DNA from: Williamsia herbipolensis
Lineage (GTDB): Bacteria; Actinomycetota; Actinomycetes; Mycobacteriales; Mycobacteriaceae
Reading direction: 5' to 3'
DNA length: 64,000 nucleotides
Assembly: GCF_000964005.1 (NCBI RefSeq)
Contig: NZ_JXYP01000010.1
Coordinates: forward strand, 153,048 to 217,047
Part shown: piece by piece, positions 9,511-17,925 of the stretch
Numbering within the stretch: position 1 is the stretch's first letter
How the letters are laid out: each line of letters begins with the position of its first letter
Position numbers and translations under genes: made by a program
The notes under the pieces: model-generated
Database searches by the model: none
Told to the model about the DNA's origin: nothing
The model's input: only the letters and a program-made list of their open reading frames with translations

Positions 9511-11298
9511 TCAGCGCCCGCCGGCGCCGTCGGCGAGCCAGCGCTCGCGGCGTTGCGCCTGCGCGACCGGATCCGGTACGGGCACCGCGGCCAGCAACTT
9601 TTTCGTGTAGTCGGCCTGCGGCGAGGTCAACACCTGCTCGGTGGTGCCGACCTCCACGAGCCGCCCGTTGCGCATGACCGCGATGCGGTCGGACACCTGC
9701 TCGACGACGGCGAGGTCGTGGCTGATGAACAGGCACGCGAAACCGTGTTCACGCTGCAGTTGGGCGAAGAGTTCGAGGACCGTCGCCTGCACCGAGACGT
9801 CGAGTGCCGAGGTCGGTTCGTCGGCCACCAGCAGGGTGGGCTCGAGCGCCAGTGCCCGTGCGATACCGACACGCTGGCGCTGGCCGCCGGACAGCTCGTG
9901 GGGATAGCGGTTGCGCATCGTCGAGGACAACCGCACCTGGTCGAGGAGTTCCTCGACCTTCCGATCCAGTGCCCCGCCCCGCATCTTGCGCTTGAGTCGG
10001 AGTGGCTCGCCGATGGAGTCGCCCACGGGGAATCGTGGGTTCAACGACGAACCCGGGTCCTGGAAGACGATGGCGACGTCGTCGCGGATGGCCTGCAGGC
10101 GACGGCGGTCGGGATCGATCATCGACGTCCCGACGACGTCCATCTCCCCGCCGGTCGGTGCGAGCAACCCGACGACGGCGCGGCCGATCGTGGACTTGCC
10201 CGAACCGGATTCCCCGACCAGACCCACCACCTCGGATCGGTCGATGTGGAGCGTGACCTCGTCGACGGCGCGGAACGCGGGGGCGCTGCCGCGGCCGGGG
10301 TACTCGATGACGGTGGCCCGCATGTCGAGCACACGGTCGGCGCCCGTGGCGGCGGTCTCGGTGGTGGCGCCCACAGCGCCCGGCGTCCCCGTCACCGATG
10401 GATCAGGCTCTGTCGCGACACCATCGGTGTCGGTGTGGGTGCCGAGGTGGGGGACGGCCTCGAGCAGCGAGACCGTGTACGGGTCGGACGCGGACTGGTA
10501 GATGTCGAGCGCGGTCCCCGACTCGACGACCACACCGTCCTTCATCACCAGCATCCGGTCGGCGATGTCGGCGACGACACCCATGTCGTGGGTGATCAGC
10601 AGGATGCCCGCGTCGATGCGGTCGCGGAGATCGCGCATCAACTCCAGGATCTCGGCCTGCACGGTCACGTCGAGCGCGGTCGTCGGTTCGTCGGCGATCA
10701 GCAGGCCCGGCTCGTTCGCCAGGGCCATCGCGATCATCGCGCGCTGCCGCTGCCCACCGGAGAGCTGGTGCGGGAAGGAGTCGACCCGTCGACCGGGTTC
10801 GGGGATGTCCACCATGTCGAGCAGCTCGATCGCGCGGACCCGCGCGGCCTTCGGTGTCATCTGCCGGTGGCTGCGGATGACCTCGGCGATCTGGAAACCG
10901 ATGGTGTACACCGGGTTCAGCGCGGTCATCGGCTCCTGGAAGATGACGGCGATGTCGTTGCCGCGAACGGAACGGACCGTGGACGGCTTGGCGCCCACCA
11001 GCTCGTGTCCGCGCAGCGAGATGCTCCCGCCCACGCGCGCGTTCGCCGGGAGCAGGCCGAGCATCGCCATCGCGGTGGTCGACTTCCCCGAGCCGGATTC
11101 GCCCACGATCGCCAGCACCTCGCGCCGGGCGAGGGTGAAGTCGATGGTGTCGACGGCGCGGAACCAGTCCTTCTGCGTCCAGAAGTCGACGGTGAGTCCG
11201 CTGACCTCGAGGATCGGACCGTCGGCGCCCGCGCCGCCGGCGAGGATGTCCGCGGATTCTGCGGGTCTGCCGCGGAGCAGGGTGGTCAGATCGAACAT
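9511..11298 (-). CDS. dppD: Dipeptide/oligopeptide ABC transporter, fused double ATPase DppD
   Basis: 595 residues from the ATG at 11298, which has GAGG 7 bases upstream; the frame continues upstream without coding character. Two complete ABC cassettes are joined. The first (about 25-270) has GESGSGKSTTAM, LSGGQRQRAMIAMAL and LLIADEPTTALD. The second (about 330-590) has GESGSGKSTIGRA, LSGGQRQRVGIARAL and LLVADEPTSALD. It powers peptide import with DppB/DppC and the lipoprotein DppA. A DppD-DppF fusion is usual in mycobacteria. It is separated from dppC by an antisense PH-domain gene. Confidence 0.93.
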   Translation of the reverse strand: MFDLTTLLRGRPAESADILAGGAGADGPILEVSGLTVDFWTQKDWFRAVDTIDFTLARREVLAIVGESGSGKSTTAMAMLGLLPANARVGGSISLRGHELVGAKPSTVRSVRGNDIAVIFQEPMTALNPVYTIGFQIAEVIRSHRQMTPKAARVRAIELLDMVDIPEPGRRVDSFPHQLSGGQRQRAMIAMALANEPGLLIADEPTTALDVTVQAEILELMRDLRDRIDAGILLITHDMGVVADIADRMLVMKDGVVVESGTALDIYQSASDPYTVSLLEAVPHLGTHTDTDGVATEPDPSVTGTPGAVGATTETAATGADRVLDMRATVIEYPGRGSAPAFRAVDEVTLHIDRSEVVGLVGESGSGKSTIGRAVVGLLAPTGGEMDVVGTSMIDPDRRRLQAIRDDVAIVFQDPGSSLNPRFPVGDSIGEPLRLKRKMRGGALDRKVEELLDQVRLSSTMRNRYPHELSGGQRQRVGIARALALEPTLLVADEPTSALDVSVQATVLELFAQLQREHGFACLFISHDLAVVEQVSDRIAVMRNGRLVEVGTTEQVLTSPQADYTKKLLAAVPVPDPVAQAQRRERWLADGAGGR

Positions 11299-11349
11299 GG
11301 GAGATCCTCGCTGGTGTGCTGGTGGCGTGCCCGGTGAGAGCATGGTCGG

Positions 11350-11967
11350 ATGGATACGGTGACCATCCGGCCGCGCGGTGCGCTGGTGACGGCGTGCGTG
11401 TTGTGGGTCATCGCGGCGGCTTCGACGGTGTACGGGTTCACCCTCGGCGTGCTGCCCGGTCTGTCGGTGGCGGGACCCATGGTCCTCGTGGCGACGGCCG
11501 CGTGGCTGCTGCTGGCCAATCCGCATGTGCGCGTTGATGATTCCGCGATCGCGGTCGTCAACCCACTACGAACCTTCGTCGTCGACCTGCAGTCGATCGT
11601 CGATGTCGCGACCAAGTTCGCGCTGACCGTCCAGACGGCGAACGAGACCGTCGTGGCGTGGTCGGCCCCCGCGCCGGGTGGGCGTGACCACGTTCTCGGG
11701 GCCAGGGAAGGCCGTCGACGTCCCGAGGCGGGCGCCGTCCCTCGCTCGGCGATCCGTGCCGACGGCACGGTGGCACCCGGTGACCTGCCGGGTTCGGGAT
11801 CCGGCGACGCCGCCGCGGTCCTCCGGAGGAGATGGGAGTCGGCCCGGGCCTCAGGCGTTCTCGACGATCTCCCGATCACCGGGGTGAGAGCGCACTGGAA
11901 CGCCGCGTCGATTCTCCTGGTGGTGGCGGGAATCGTCACAACGGTGGGTTCTGTTCTGCTGACGTGA
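11350..11967 (+). CDS. Membrane PH-domain protein inside the dpp locus
   Basis: 205 residues on the strand opposite to dpp. Two hydrophobic segments near residues 12-55 precede a bacterial PH (bPH_6, Cfp6-like) region, NPHVRVDDSAIAVVNPLRTFVVDLQSIVDVAT. A low-complexity, Arg/Gly-rich linker follows, and a final membrane span (NAASILLVVAGIVTTVGSVLL) ends the protein. Actinobacterial relatives are uncharacterised membrane proteins. The gene starts 51 bases from dppD and its last 32 bases overlap the 3' end of dppC, so it breaks the peptide-transporter operon physically. Confidence 0.75.
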   Translation: MDTVTIRPRGALVTACVLWVIAAASTVYGFTLGVLPGLSVAGPMVLVATAAWLLLANPHVRVDDSAIAVVNPLRTFVVDLQSIVDVATKFALTVQTANETVVAWSAPAPGGRDHVLGAREGRRRPEAGAVPRSAIRADGTVAPGDLPGSGSGDAAAVLRRRWESARASGVLDDLPITGVRAHWNAASILLVVAGIVTTVGSVLLT

Positions 11968-13009
11968 CATCGGACGGGTCGTCGAGTCGCGGCTTGGCCG
12001 TCCGTCCGAGGAGGCGTTCGTACCAGCGCACCTTCGGGATGTCGCGCTGACGCGGGTCGTAGGCGTCGCGCAGGCCGTCACCGATGAAGTTGACGGTCAA
12101 CGCGATGATCACGATGAACAGACCGGGCCACCAGAACAGCCACGGCCGCGTGGTGAACGCGGCCTGGTTCTCGGTGATGAGCAGCCCCAGGGAGGTGTCC
12201 GGACTCCGGACGCCGACCCCGAGATACGACAGCGACGTCTCCAACAGGATGGCCGTGGCGGTCATCAAGGTCGCCGAGACGACGATGACGCCCACGGTGT
12301 TGGGCAGGATGTGCCGGAAGATGATGCGCATCGACGACGCGCCGCCGACGCGGGCGGCGTCGACGAACTCGCGCTCGCGCAGCAGCAGGAACTCGCCGCG
12401 CACGACACGTGCCAGAGACGTCCACCCGACGAGTCCGATGACCAGTCCGATGATGACGACGCCGGACTGACCGAACTTCGCGCCGAGGGTCGCTGCGATC
12501 GCGATCACGGGGATCGTGATGACGACGTCGGTCGAGCGCATGAGGATCGCCTCGGTCCAGCCGCGGAAGTAGCCGGCGACGGCACCGATGACGGTGCCGA
12601 CGATGGTCGAGGTGAGACCGGCCACGAAGGCGACCACGATCGACTGCTGGGCACCGCGCATCGTGAGCGCGAAGTAGTCGATGCCGATCGAGTTCTGCCC
12701 GAACGGATGCGAACCGAAGTGGAACGGGAAGCGATAGGTGGGGTGTCCGCCGTTCACCGTCGGCGACGGACTCGTGTAGTCCCACTTCCACCATCCGGGG
12801 ATGCCTGCCCACCCGATCGAGCTGTAGACCAGGACGATCGTCAGGACGAGGATGGCGACGCCCACCATCGCACCGCGGTGGCGGACGAAACGTCGGTAGA
12901 CCAATGAGCTCTGCGATTGTGCGGCGGTGGTCGGTTCGTCGGCCTCGGGTGTCGGCGGCCCGGTGTGGGCGGGCACCGATGGGTCGAACGGGGTGATCGG
13001 AGTCGTCAT
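11936..13009 (-). CDS. dppC: Dipeptide ABC transporter permease DppC
   Basis: 357 residues from the ATG at 13009, which overlaps the dppB stop by four bases (ATGA). It has an N-terminal cytoplasmic region, one span near residue 50, a periplasmic loop with HFGSHPFGQNSIGIDYF, five further spans, and the EAA coupling loop EFVDAARVGGASSMRIIFRH. With DppB it forms the membrane channel, driven by DppD. The 3' end overlaps the opposite PH-domain gene by 32 bases. Confidence 0.93.
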   Translation of the reverse strand: MTTPITPFDPSVPAHTGPPTPEADEPTTAAQSQSSLVYRRFVRHRGAMVGVAILVLTIVLVYSSIGWAGIPGWWKWDYTSPSPTVNGGHPTYRFPFHFGSHPFGQNSIGIDYFALTMRGAQQSIVVAFVAGLTSTIVGTVIGAVAGYFRGWTEAILMRSTDVVITIPVIAIAATLGAKFGQSGVVIIGLVIGLVGWTSLARVVRGEFLLLREREFVDAARVGGASSMRIIFRHILPNTVGVIVVSATLMTATAILLETSLSYLGVGVRSPDTSLGLLITENQAAFTTRPWLFWWPGLFIVIIALTVNFIGDGLRDAYDPRQRDIPKVRWYERLLGRTAKPRLDDPSDVTSAEQNPPL

Positions 13010-14631
13010 TGGAGCCGGATCCTCGGATCGAGTGCGGTGTACAGCAAGTCGGCGAGCAGGTTGAAGACCACGGCCGCGGTGCCGGTGACGAGGAAGAACG
13101 CCATGACCACGTTCGGGTTCACGTCCTTGAGCCCGGAGATGAACAGCGTGCCCATCCCTTTCCACCCGAAGACGTTCTCGGTGATGACCGCGCCGCCGAG
13201 GACGGCGGCGAAGTCGTAGGCGACGACGGTCGTCAGCGGGATGAGCGCGTTGCGGAAGGCGTGGCGCATCACCACGGTTCGCTCGGTGAGGCCCTTGGCG
13301 CGTGCGGTGCGGATGTAGTCCTGGTTCATCACCTCCAGCATCGACGCGCGCGTGTAGCGGGTGTAGCTCGCGAAGCTGATGAGGATCAGTGCCGTGGTCG
13401 GCAGCAGCAGCGACGTGGTGAGGTCGAGGAAGTGCTGCCAGGTGTTGCCGCTGAAGTTGGGGGTGGAGTCACCCACGGTCGGGATGGGGCGACCGAACTT
13501 CTTGTCGGAGAACCGGGCGAAGTTGCTGAGCACCCGGTCGAGAAGCACCATCAGGCCCGTACCGATCCCGGTGAACACCGCCGCGCGCACCGTGGGGCTG
13601 CGGTACTCCTCGCCACCGACGAACCATCCGACGGCCGCCGAGACGATCACGGTGATGATCAGCAGGACCACCAGGAAACTGATCGCGGGATTGCGCAGCA
13701 CCGGTTGCAGGACCAGCCCGATGATCGTCCCGAGAACGGCAGTCATCACCGCCGACGAGAGGACCGGACGGGCGCCCAGGCCGGCCGTCAGCGATGTCGC
13801 CGCCAGCGCGATGAGCAGCGACAGCACCAGGATCAATCCGACACCGAGAGCGGGGCGCGCGAACCAGTCGACAGCCGAGAAGTACTGCAGGACCGCGACG
13901 ACGACCACGAGCGACCCGCCGAAGGCGATGGCGCGTTTGCGTCCGTTGCCGCCGATCACCCCGGACAGCACCAACCCGACCAGCACGCCCGCCACCACGC
14001 TCACCCAGATCGGGATGGTGGGGCTGGCGAGCCAGTTGTTGAACTTGATCGCGCCGAACTCTTTGAGCAGCACCGCGACCCAGAAGATGGGCAGCGAGTA
14101 GAAGAGGAACGAGGCGAAGGTGATCGTGTAGTCGAAGCCGCTGTACTGACGCAGCGCCGAGAGGATGCCGACGATCACACCGAGCACCACGGCCAGGAAC
14201 AGCGCCAGGATCACCAGGCGGAGCGTGGTGCTGATCGCGTTGCCGAGCACCGCGGTCACCTGCGTGCCGTCGATGGTCTTGCCCAGGTCACACGACACAC
14301 CGGGGACGAAACAGCCACCCGCGCCGCGTAACCAATTGAGATACCGCAGGATCACGTTCTGATCCAGATCCAACGCCCGGGTGACCGCCGCGATCTTGTT
14401 GTCGCGGATGGCGGCGGGGAAGCTCTCGAAGTTCTGACGCGGGTCGCCCGACCACACGGTGAGCATGTACATCAGGAACGTCGCGCCGAGCAGCACGAAG
14501 AAGCTCGTGACGAGTCGGCGGACGACGAAGTAGAACGCTGGACTGCGAAGGAGTCGCCTCGGCGACCAACGCGCCGATGTGGGCGAGATCCCGGCGGTGG
14601 TGTCTGCGGGATCCGACGTTGCTGTCGACAT
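13006..14631 (-). CDS. dppB: Dipeptide ABC transporter permease DppB, enlarged
   Basis: 541 residues, against about 310-340 for ordinary DppB. The normal parts are present: first span (residues 32-58), second and third spans (133-190), and the EAA loop DYIRTARAKGLTERTVVMRH with the final spans (400-541). Between about 195 and 375 lies an extra, very hydrophobic segment with roughly six more membrane spans and no recognisable domain. The frame is intact across it, so it is not a frameshift artefact. It is in an operon with dppC (4-base overlap) and 113 bases after dppA. Confidence 0.92.
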   Translation of the reverse strand: MSTATSDPADTTAGISPTSARWSPRRLLRSPAFYFVVRRLVTSFFVLLGATFLMYMLTVWSGDPRQNFESFPAAIRDNKIAAVTRALDLDQNVILRYLNWLRGAGGCFVPGVSCDLGKTIDGTQVTAVLGNAISTTLRLVILALFLAVVLGVIVGILSALRQYSGFDYTITFASFLFYSLPIFWVAVLLKEFGAIKFNNWLASPTIPIWVSVVAGVLVGLVLSGVIGGNGRKRAIAFGGSLVVVVAVLQYFSAVDWFARPALGVGLILVLSLLIALAATSLTAGLGARPVLSSAVMTAVLGTIIGLVLQPVLRNPAISFLVVLLIITVIVSAAVGWFVGGEEYRSPTVRAAVFTGIGTGLMVLLDRVLSNFARFSDKKFGRPIPTVGDSTPNFSGNTWQHFLDLTTSLLLPTTALILISFASYTRYTRASMLEVMNQDYIRTARAKGLTERTVVMRHAFRNALIPLTTVVAYDFAAVLGGAVITENVFGWKGMGTLFISGLKDVNPNVVMAFFLVTGTAAVVFNLLADLLYTALDPRIRLQ

Positions 14632-14744
14632 GGTGTGTGAACTCTCGAGGAATGGGGCCGGTCATCGACCGGCGGAGGGCGAACGCCACCGAACCGGGTG
14701 GCGCGGACCGTGTCGGCCCGCACCACCCGGGGTGAGAGGTCAGG

Positions 14745-16463
14745 TCAGGACTTGACCCAGCTCGCAGCGTCGAAGGTGGCCTGCGTCTGGGTGGTGTTGA
14801 GCACCACGCCGGACACCCTCGGGCTGTAGGCGTTCAACAGCGGCCAGGCGAACACCGGGATGGTCGCCAGGTCCTTCCACAGGATCGTCTCGATCTGCTT
14901 GGTCAGGTCCAGCTGCTGCGACTTGTCGCTCGTCTGGGCCAGCGTGGCCAGCAGCTTGTCGACCTCCGGGTTGTTGTACTTGCCGTAGTTCTGATCACTC
15001 GTGGAGGTGAACAGAGGCGGGTTCTCCGACACGAGACCGCTGCCGCTCCAGGCGAACTGGGCCACGTCGTAGGCACCGCTGGTGGTGGCCACGCCCCACT
15101 CCTTGGGGGTGAGCGCCTTCACGTTGTACTTGAACCCGGCCTGGCCGCACGAGTCGGCGATCAGCTGCTGGGTCTGCTGACGACGCTGGTTCGGGTTGCC
15201 CAGGTAGATCGCGTTGACCGTGAGGTCGGTGACTCCGGACTTGGCGATGTCGGCCTTGGCGCCGGCGATGTCGACCGAGTCGTAGGCCTTGCCGCCGTCG
15301 GCGTCGGCCACGGTGGAGTAGCCGTCCTGGACCGGGTAGATGATGCGGGTCTGCATCAGATCCGCACTCGGCTCCACCGGCTTGATCAGCTTGTTGACGA
15401 TCTCCTGGCGCGGAAGGCACTTGGCGATCGCCGAGCGCAGCAGCGGGTTGGCGAACTTGCCGCGGAAGTTGAAGTCCAGGTGGTCATACGAGAAGCCGGG
15501 GCCGGTGTTGATCTTGGCCGCGTCGCCGAGTCCCTTGAGCGACGAGATGAGGTCCACGTTCGGCTGCGGCTCGATGACGTCGGCGTCACCGTTCTGCAGC
15601 GCCTGGACCTGCTGCTCCTGCGGGATGAACTTGATGGTGATCCCGCCGTTCTTCGGCTTGGTGCCCCACCACTTGTCGTTGGGGACGACGGTGATCGACT
15701 GACCGGCCTTCCACTCGCCGAGCTTGTACGGACCCGACGACGGGATCTGATCGGCCGAGGGCAGCTGTCCGGGCGCGAAACCGACCCACTTGTTGTTCCA
15801 GTAGTCGGCGATCTTCGCGATGGCCGCCTTGTCGTCGTTCTTGACGGCCTCGGCGACGTTGGTGCCGGTGGCCTTCTCGATCACATGCGCGGGCAGGAGC
15901 GGCTGGTTCTGGGTGCCCAGAGCGGTCTGCCAGTCACCGAACGGCTTGGAGTAGGTGACGGTGAAGGTCTTGCCGTTCGGATCGTCGGTCGGCTTGTTGA
16001 TGTCGGAGATACCCGTGGTCGAGACCGGCTGGAACTCGCTGTACTGCCCCTTGTGGGACAGCCAGAACAGGTACCAGTCCGACGTGGTGACCGGCACGCC
16101 GTCGGACCAGACGGCCTTGTCGTTGATCGTGTACTTGACCGTCAGCGGATTGTCGGAGACCTTCTCGAAGGTGCCGTAGTCGGTGTCGCGCGCGACGTTG
16201 CCCTTGGGGTCGACGTGCGAGAAGAAGCCGAAGGTCTGGTTGGTGACGACCGCGTTGGCGACGGCGTTGGCCGCGGCGTTGTCGTTGTTGTACGCCGAGA
16301 ACTCCTGCTCGTAGGCGTAGCTGATCTGGTTCTGGTTGCCCGCTGCGCTCGAGGATGCGCCACCGGAGTCACCCGTGTCGTCATCGGAACTGGTGCACGC
16401 TGTGGCGACCATGCTGGCGACGGCGATGCCGACGACCGCGGATATGAGTCTTCTGGACTTCAT
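14745..16463 (-). CDS. dppA: Dipeptide-binding lipoprotein DppA (SBP_bac_5)
   Basis: 572 residues. The signal peptide ends in the lipobox ATAC with Cys23, followed by a Ser/Asp/Gly-rich tether. The mature part is an SBP_bac_5 fold with NPLTVKYTINDKAVWSDGVP, PSSGPYKLGEWKAGQSITV and NPLLRSAIAKCLPRQEIV. It captures peptides outside the membrane and delivers them to DppBC. It is the first gene of the dpp transcript, with GAGGGAAA before the start. A 6-bp GC hairpin (14658-14672) in the gap to dppB could lower expression of the downstream genes relative to the binding protein. Confidence 0.94.
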   Translation of the reverse strand: MKSRRLISAVVGIAVASMVATACTSSDDDTGDSGGASSSAAGNQNQISYAYEQEFSAYNNDNAAANAVANAVVTNQTFGFFSHVDPKGNVARDTDYGTFEKVSDNPLTVKYTINDKAVWSDGVPVTTSDWYLFWLSHKGQYSEFQPVSTTGISDINKPTDDPNGKTFTVTYSKPFGDWQTALGTQNQPLLPAHVIEKATGTNVAEAVKNDDKAAIAKIADYWNNKWVGFAPGQLPSADQIPSSGPYKLGEWKAGQSITVVPNDKWWGTKPKNGGITIKFIPQEQQVQALQNGDADVIEPQPNVDLISSLKGLGDAAKINTGPGFSYDHLDFNFRGKFANPLLRSAIAKCLPRQEIVNKLIKPVEPSADLMQTRIIYPVQDGYSTVADADGGKAYDSVDIAGAKADIAKSGVTDLTVNAIYLGNPNQRRQQTQQLIADSCGQAGFKYNVKALTPKEWGVATTSGAYDVAQFAWSGSGLVSENPPLFTSTSDQNYGKYNNPEVDKLLATLAQTSDKSQQLDLTKQIETILWKDLATIPVFAWPLLNAYSPRVSGVVLNTTQTQATFDAASWVKS

Positions 16464-16733
16464 CGTTTCCCTCTTGCTTGTGAACGGGTGACGGCCTTGC
16501 GACGAGTTCGTTGAATGTGGACGAATCGTGGCCGAACGTTAGCGAACCACACACACCCCCGGCGGCATTACCCGGGAATTCACTTTCAACACGAACGAAA
16601 CATTCGACCCCCGAAATCGACGATTTGTCGCATTGGTCGGACCGCTCGCGGTGGCGCTCGTCACGCCGCCTCACGACGGAGTCTGCCGACCGGCCGCAAG
16701 GGGGACGCGAACCCGCGCACTAGAGTTCGGGTG

Positions 16734-17480
16734 GTGACCGACCCGCTTGCGCCCCTCCTCGATCTCCCGGGCGTCGCGGAGGCCGCCGATGCCGCGCGCG
16801 AGGCGCTCAGTGCCGTCCACCGCCACCCGGTGAACCTGCGGGGATGGCTCGACACCTCCACCGAGGCGTCCTGGCGGGCTGCGCACTCCTCGGCCGCCAT
16901 CGACGGCGTGAGTGCATCGTTCGATCGGTCCGACGACGTCGACGATCCGGTGTTGGCCGGCGCGCTGCGGGTGGCACTCGCGCTCACCGGCGACTCCCTC
17001 GACGCGCTGGTGTCGGTGTGGACGCGGGCACCGTTGCAGGCACTCGCCCGATTGCACCTGCTGGCCGCGACCGACATCGTGACCGACCCCGACACCCTGG
17101 GGCGTCCCCGTGTCGACGCCGAGGTGTCCGAGCGCCTCGAGATGCTCGCCCAACTCGTCACCGGAGCCACCACGGTCGCCGCCCCCGTCCTCGCCGCTGT
17201 GGTGCACGGCGACCTGATGACTCTTGCGCCGTTCCCGGTCGCGAACGGTGTGGTGGCACGCGCAGCGGCCCGTCTGGTCGCGGCATCGACCGGCCTCGAT
17301 CCGCACAGTCTCGGCGTCCCCGAGGTGACGTGGCTGCGCCGCGTCGACCAGTACCGCTCGGCGGCAATGGCATTCGGCGCCGGTACCGGTGACGGTGTGC
17401 GTGAATGGGTGCTGTTGCACTGCGAGGCGTTGTCGGCCGGTGCGGTGGAGGCCAGGTCGATCGCCGAGGCGCGTCGCTGA
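16734..17480 (+). CDS. Degenerate Fic-domain protein (Rv3662c-like)
   Basis: 248 residues from a GTG at 16734. Residues 51-58 read HSSAAIDG, resembling the inhibitory-helix motif (S/T)xxxE(G/N) of class II Fic proteins with Asp for Glu. Residues 165-176 read APFPVANGVVAR, which aligns with the Fic motif HPFxDGNGRxxR but lacks the catalytic His and the acidic and first Arg residues. AMP transfer of the usual kind is therefore unlikely. Its place between the HAD/Ms1 unit and dpp matches Rv3662c of M. tuberculosis. Function is unknown; a structural or binding role is possible. Confidence 0.75.
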   Translation: MTDPLAPLLDLPGVAEAADAAREALSAVHRHPVNLRGWLDTSTEASWRAAHSSAAIDGVSASFDRSDDVDDPVLAGALRVALALTGDSLDALVSVWTRAPLQALARLHLLAATDIVTDPDTLGRPRVDAEVSERLEMLAQLVTGATTVAAPVLAAVVHGDLMTLAPFPVANGVVARAAARLVAASTGLDPHSLGVPEVTWLRRVDQYRSAAMAFGAGTGDGVREWVLLHCEALSAGAVEARSIAEARR

Positions 17481-17532
17481 TCGATCCCCGGCGAAAGCCG
17501 TCGATGCAGAGAATCCTGTCCCACAAAGTATT

Positions 17533-17577
17533 ACGGGCGGCCGGGGTGATCCGAGGTGGATCATCCTGGCCGCCCGT
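17533..17577 (-). terminator. Strong hairpin at the 3' end of the Ms1-type RNA
   Basis: Two 20-base arms with two internal mismatches flank a 5-base loop; the arms begin and end with ACGGGCGGCC and GGCCGCCCGT. On the minus strand it is followed by AATACTTTG, a weak T-run. It ends the small RNA and may also stop transcripts of the Fic-like gene coming from the other side, whose stop is 52 bases away. Confidence 0.7.
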
Positions 17578-17830
17578 CAGCACGGATCCGGGTTACCAAG
17601 CGTGCGCGGTGGGTTGCGTGGGTGGCCTCGGCGATGGACCGCGATGCGAGGATCCGCGACGCCCACCCAAGGGTCGTCGTGGTTCTCGCTGATCGCGATG
17701 TCGCAGGCCCGCAACACTTCTGCCTGTCGCGGCGTGCTCCGCGTGGGTGCTCGATATCCGTGCTGGGTCACGACGTTCGGGGGTCCGCTCCTTCTCTTCC
17801 GAAGTGGACGTTGCCGCTCGTCGATCCCGT
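17533..17830 (-). ncRNA. ms1: Ms1/MTS2823-type RNA polymerase-binding small RNA
   Basis: Nothing protein-like is found in this 445-base gap downstream of the HAD gene, but an RNA gene fits. A promoter with TTGATG (17860-17865), a 17-base spacer and TAGAAC (17837-17842) would start a transcript near 17830. The strong hairpin at 17533-17577 would end it, giving about 298 bases. The 5' segment GCACGGGATC pairs with GGATCCGTGC just before the terminator, closing a long rod as in 6S-like RNAs. In mycobacteria Ms1/MTS2823 is about 300 bases, lies directly downstream of the Rv3661 HAD gene on its strand and binds core RNA polymerase in stationary phase. Position, strand and length all match; primary sequence homology was not tested. 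Confidence 0.75.
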
Positions 17831-17836
17831 GCCTCA

Positions 17837-17865
17837 GTTCTACACCGTGATGGCCGTCACATCAA
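17837..17865 (-). promoter_or_regulatory. Sigma-A-type promoter of the Ms1-type RNA
   Basis: On the minus strand TTGATG (17865-17860) and TAGAAC (17842-17837) are separated by 17 bases. Both hexamers resemble the housekeeping consensus. The spacing and the distance to the folded RNA support a transcription start near 17830. Confidence 0.6.
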
Positions 17866-17925
17866 GGGTTCGATGGTTGCGATTTCACCGTCGTCACCCC
17901 AGTCGGGGTCAGAAGGCCCGAATCG

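Noticed and set aside
13006..14631. dppB as a fusion caused by frameshift or misassembly
   Set aside because: The frame is continuous, the extra part is uniformly membrane-like, and codon use does not change across it.
17577..17771. 64-residue minus-strand reading frame downstream of the HAD gene
   Set aside because: It lies wholly inside the predicted Ms1-type RNA, its stop coincides with the terminator hairpin, and it has no ribosome-binding site at a usable distance.
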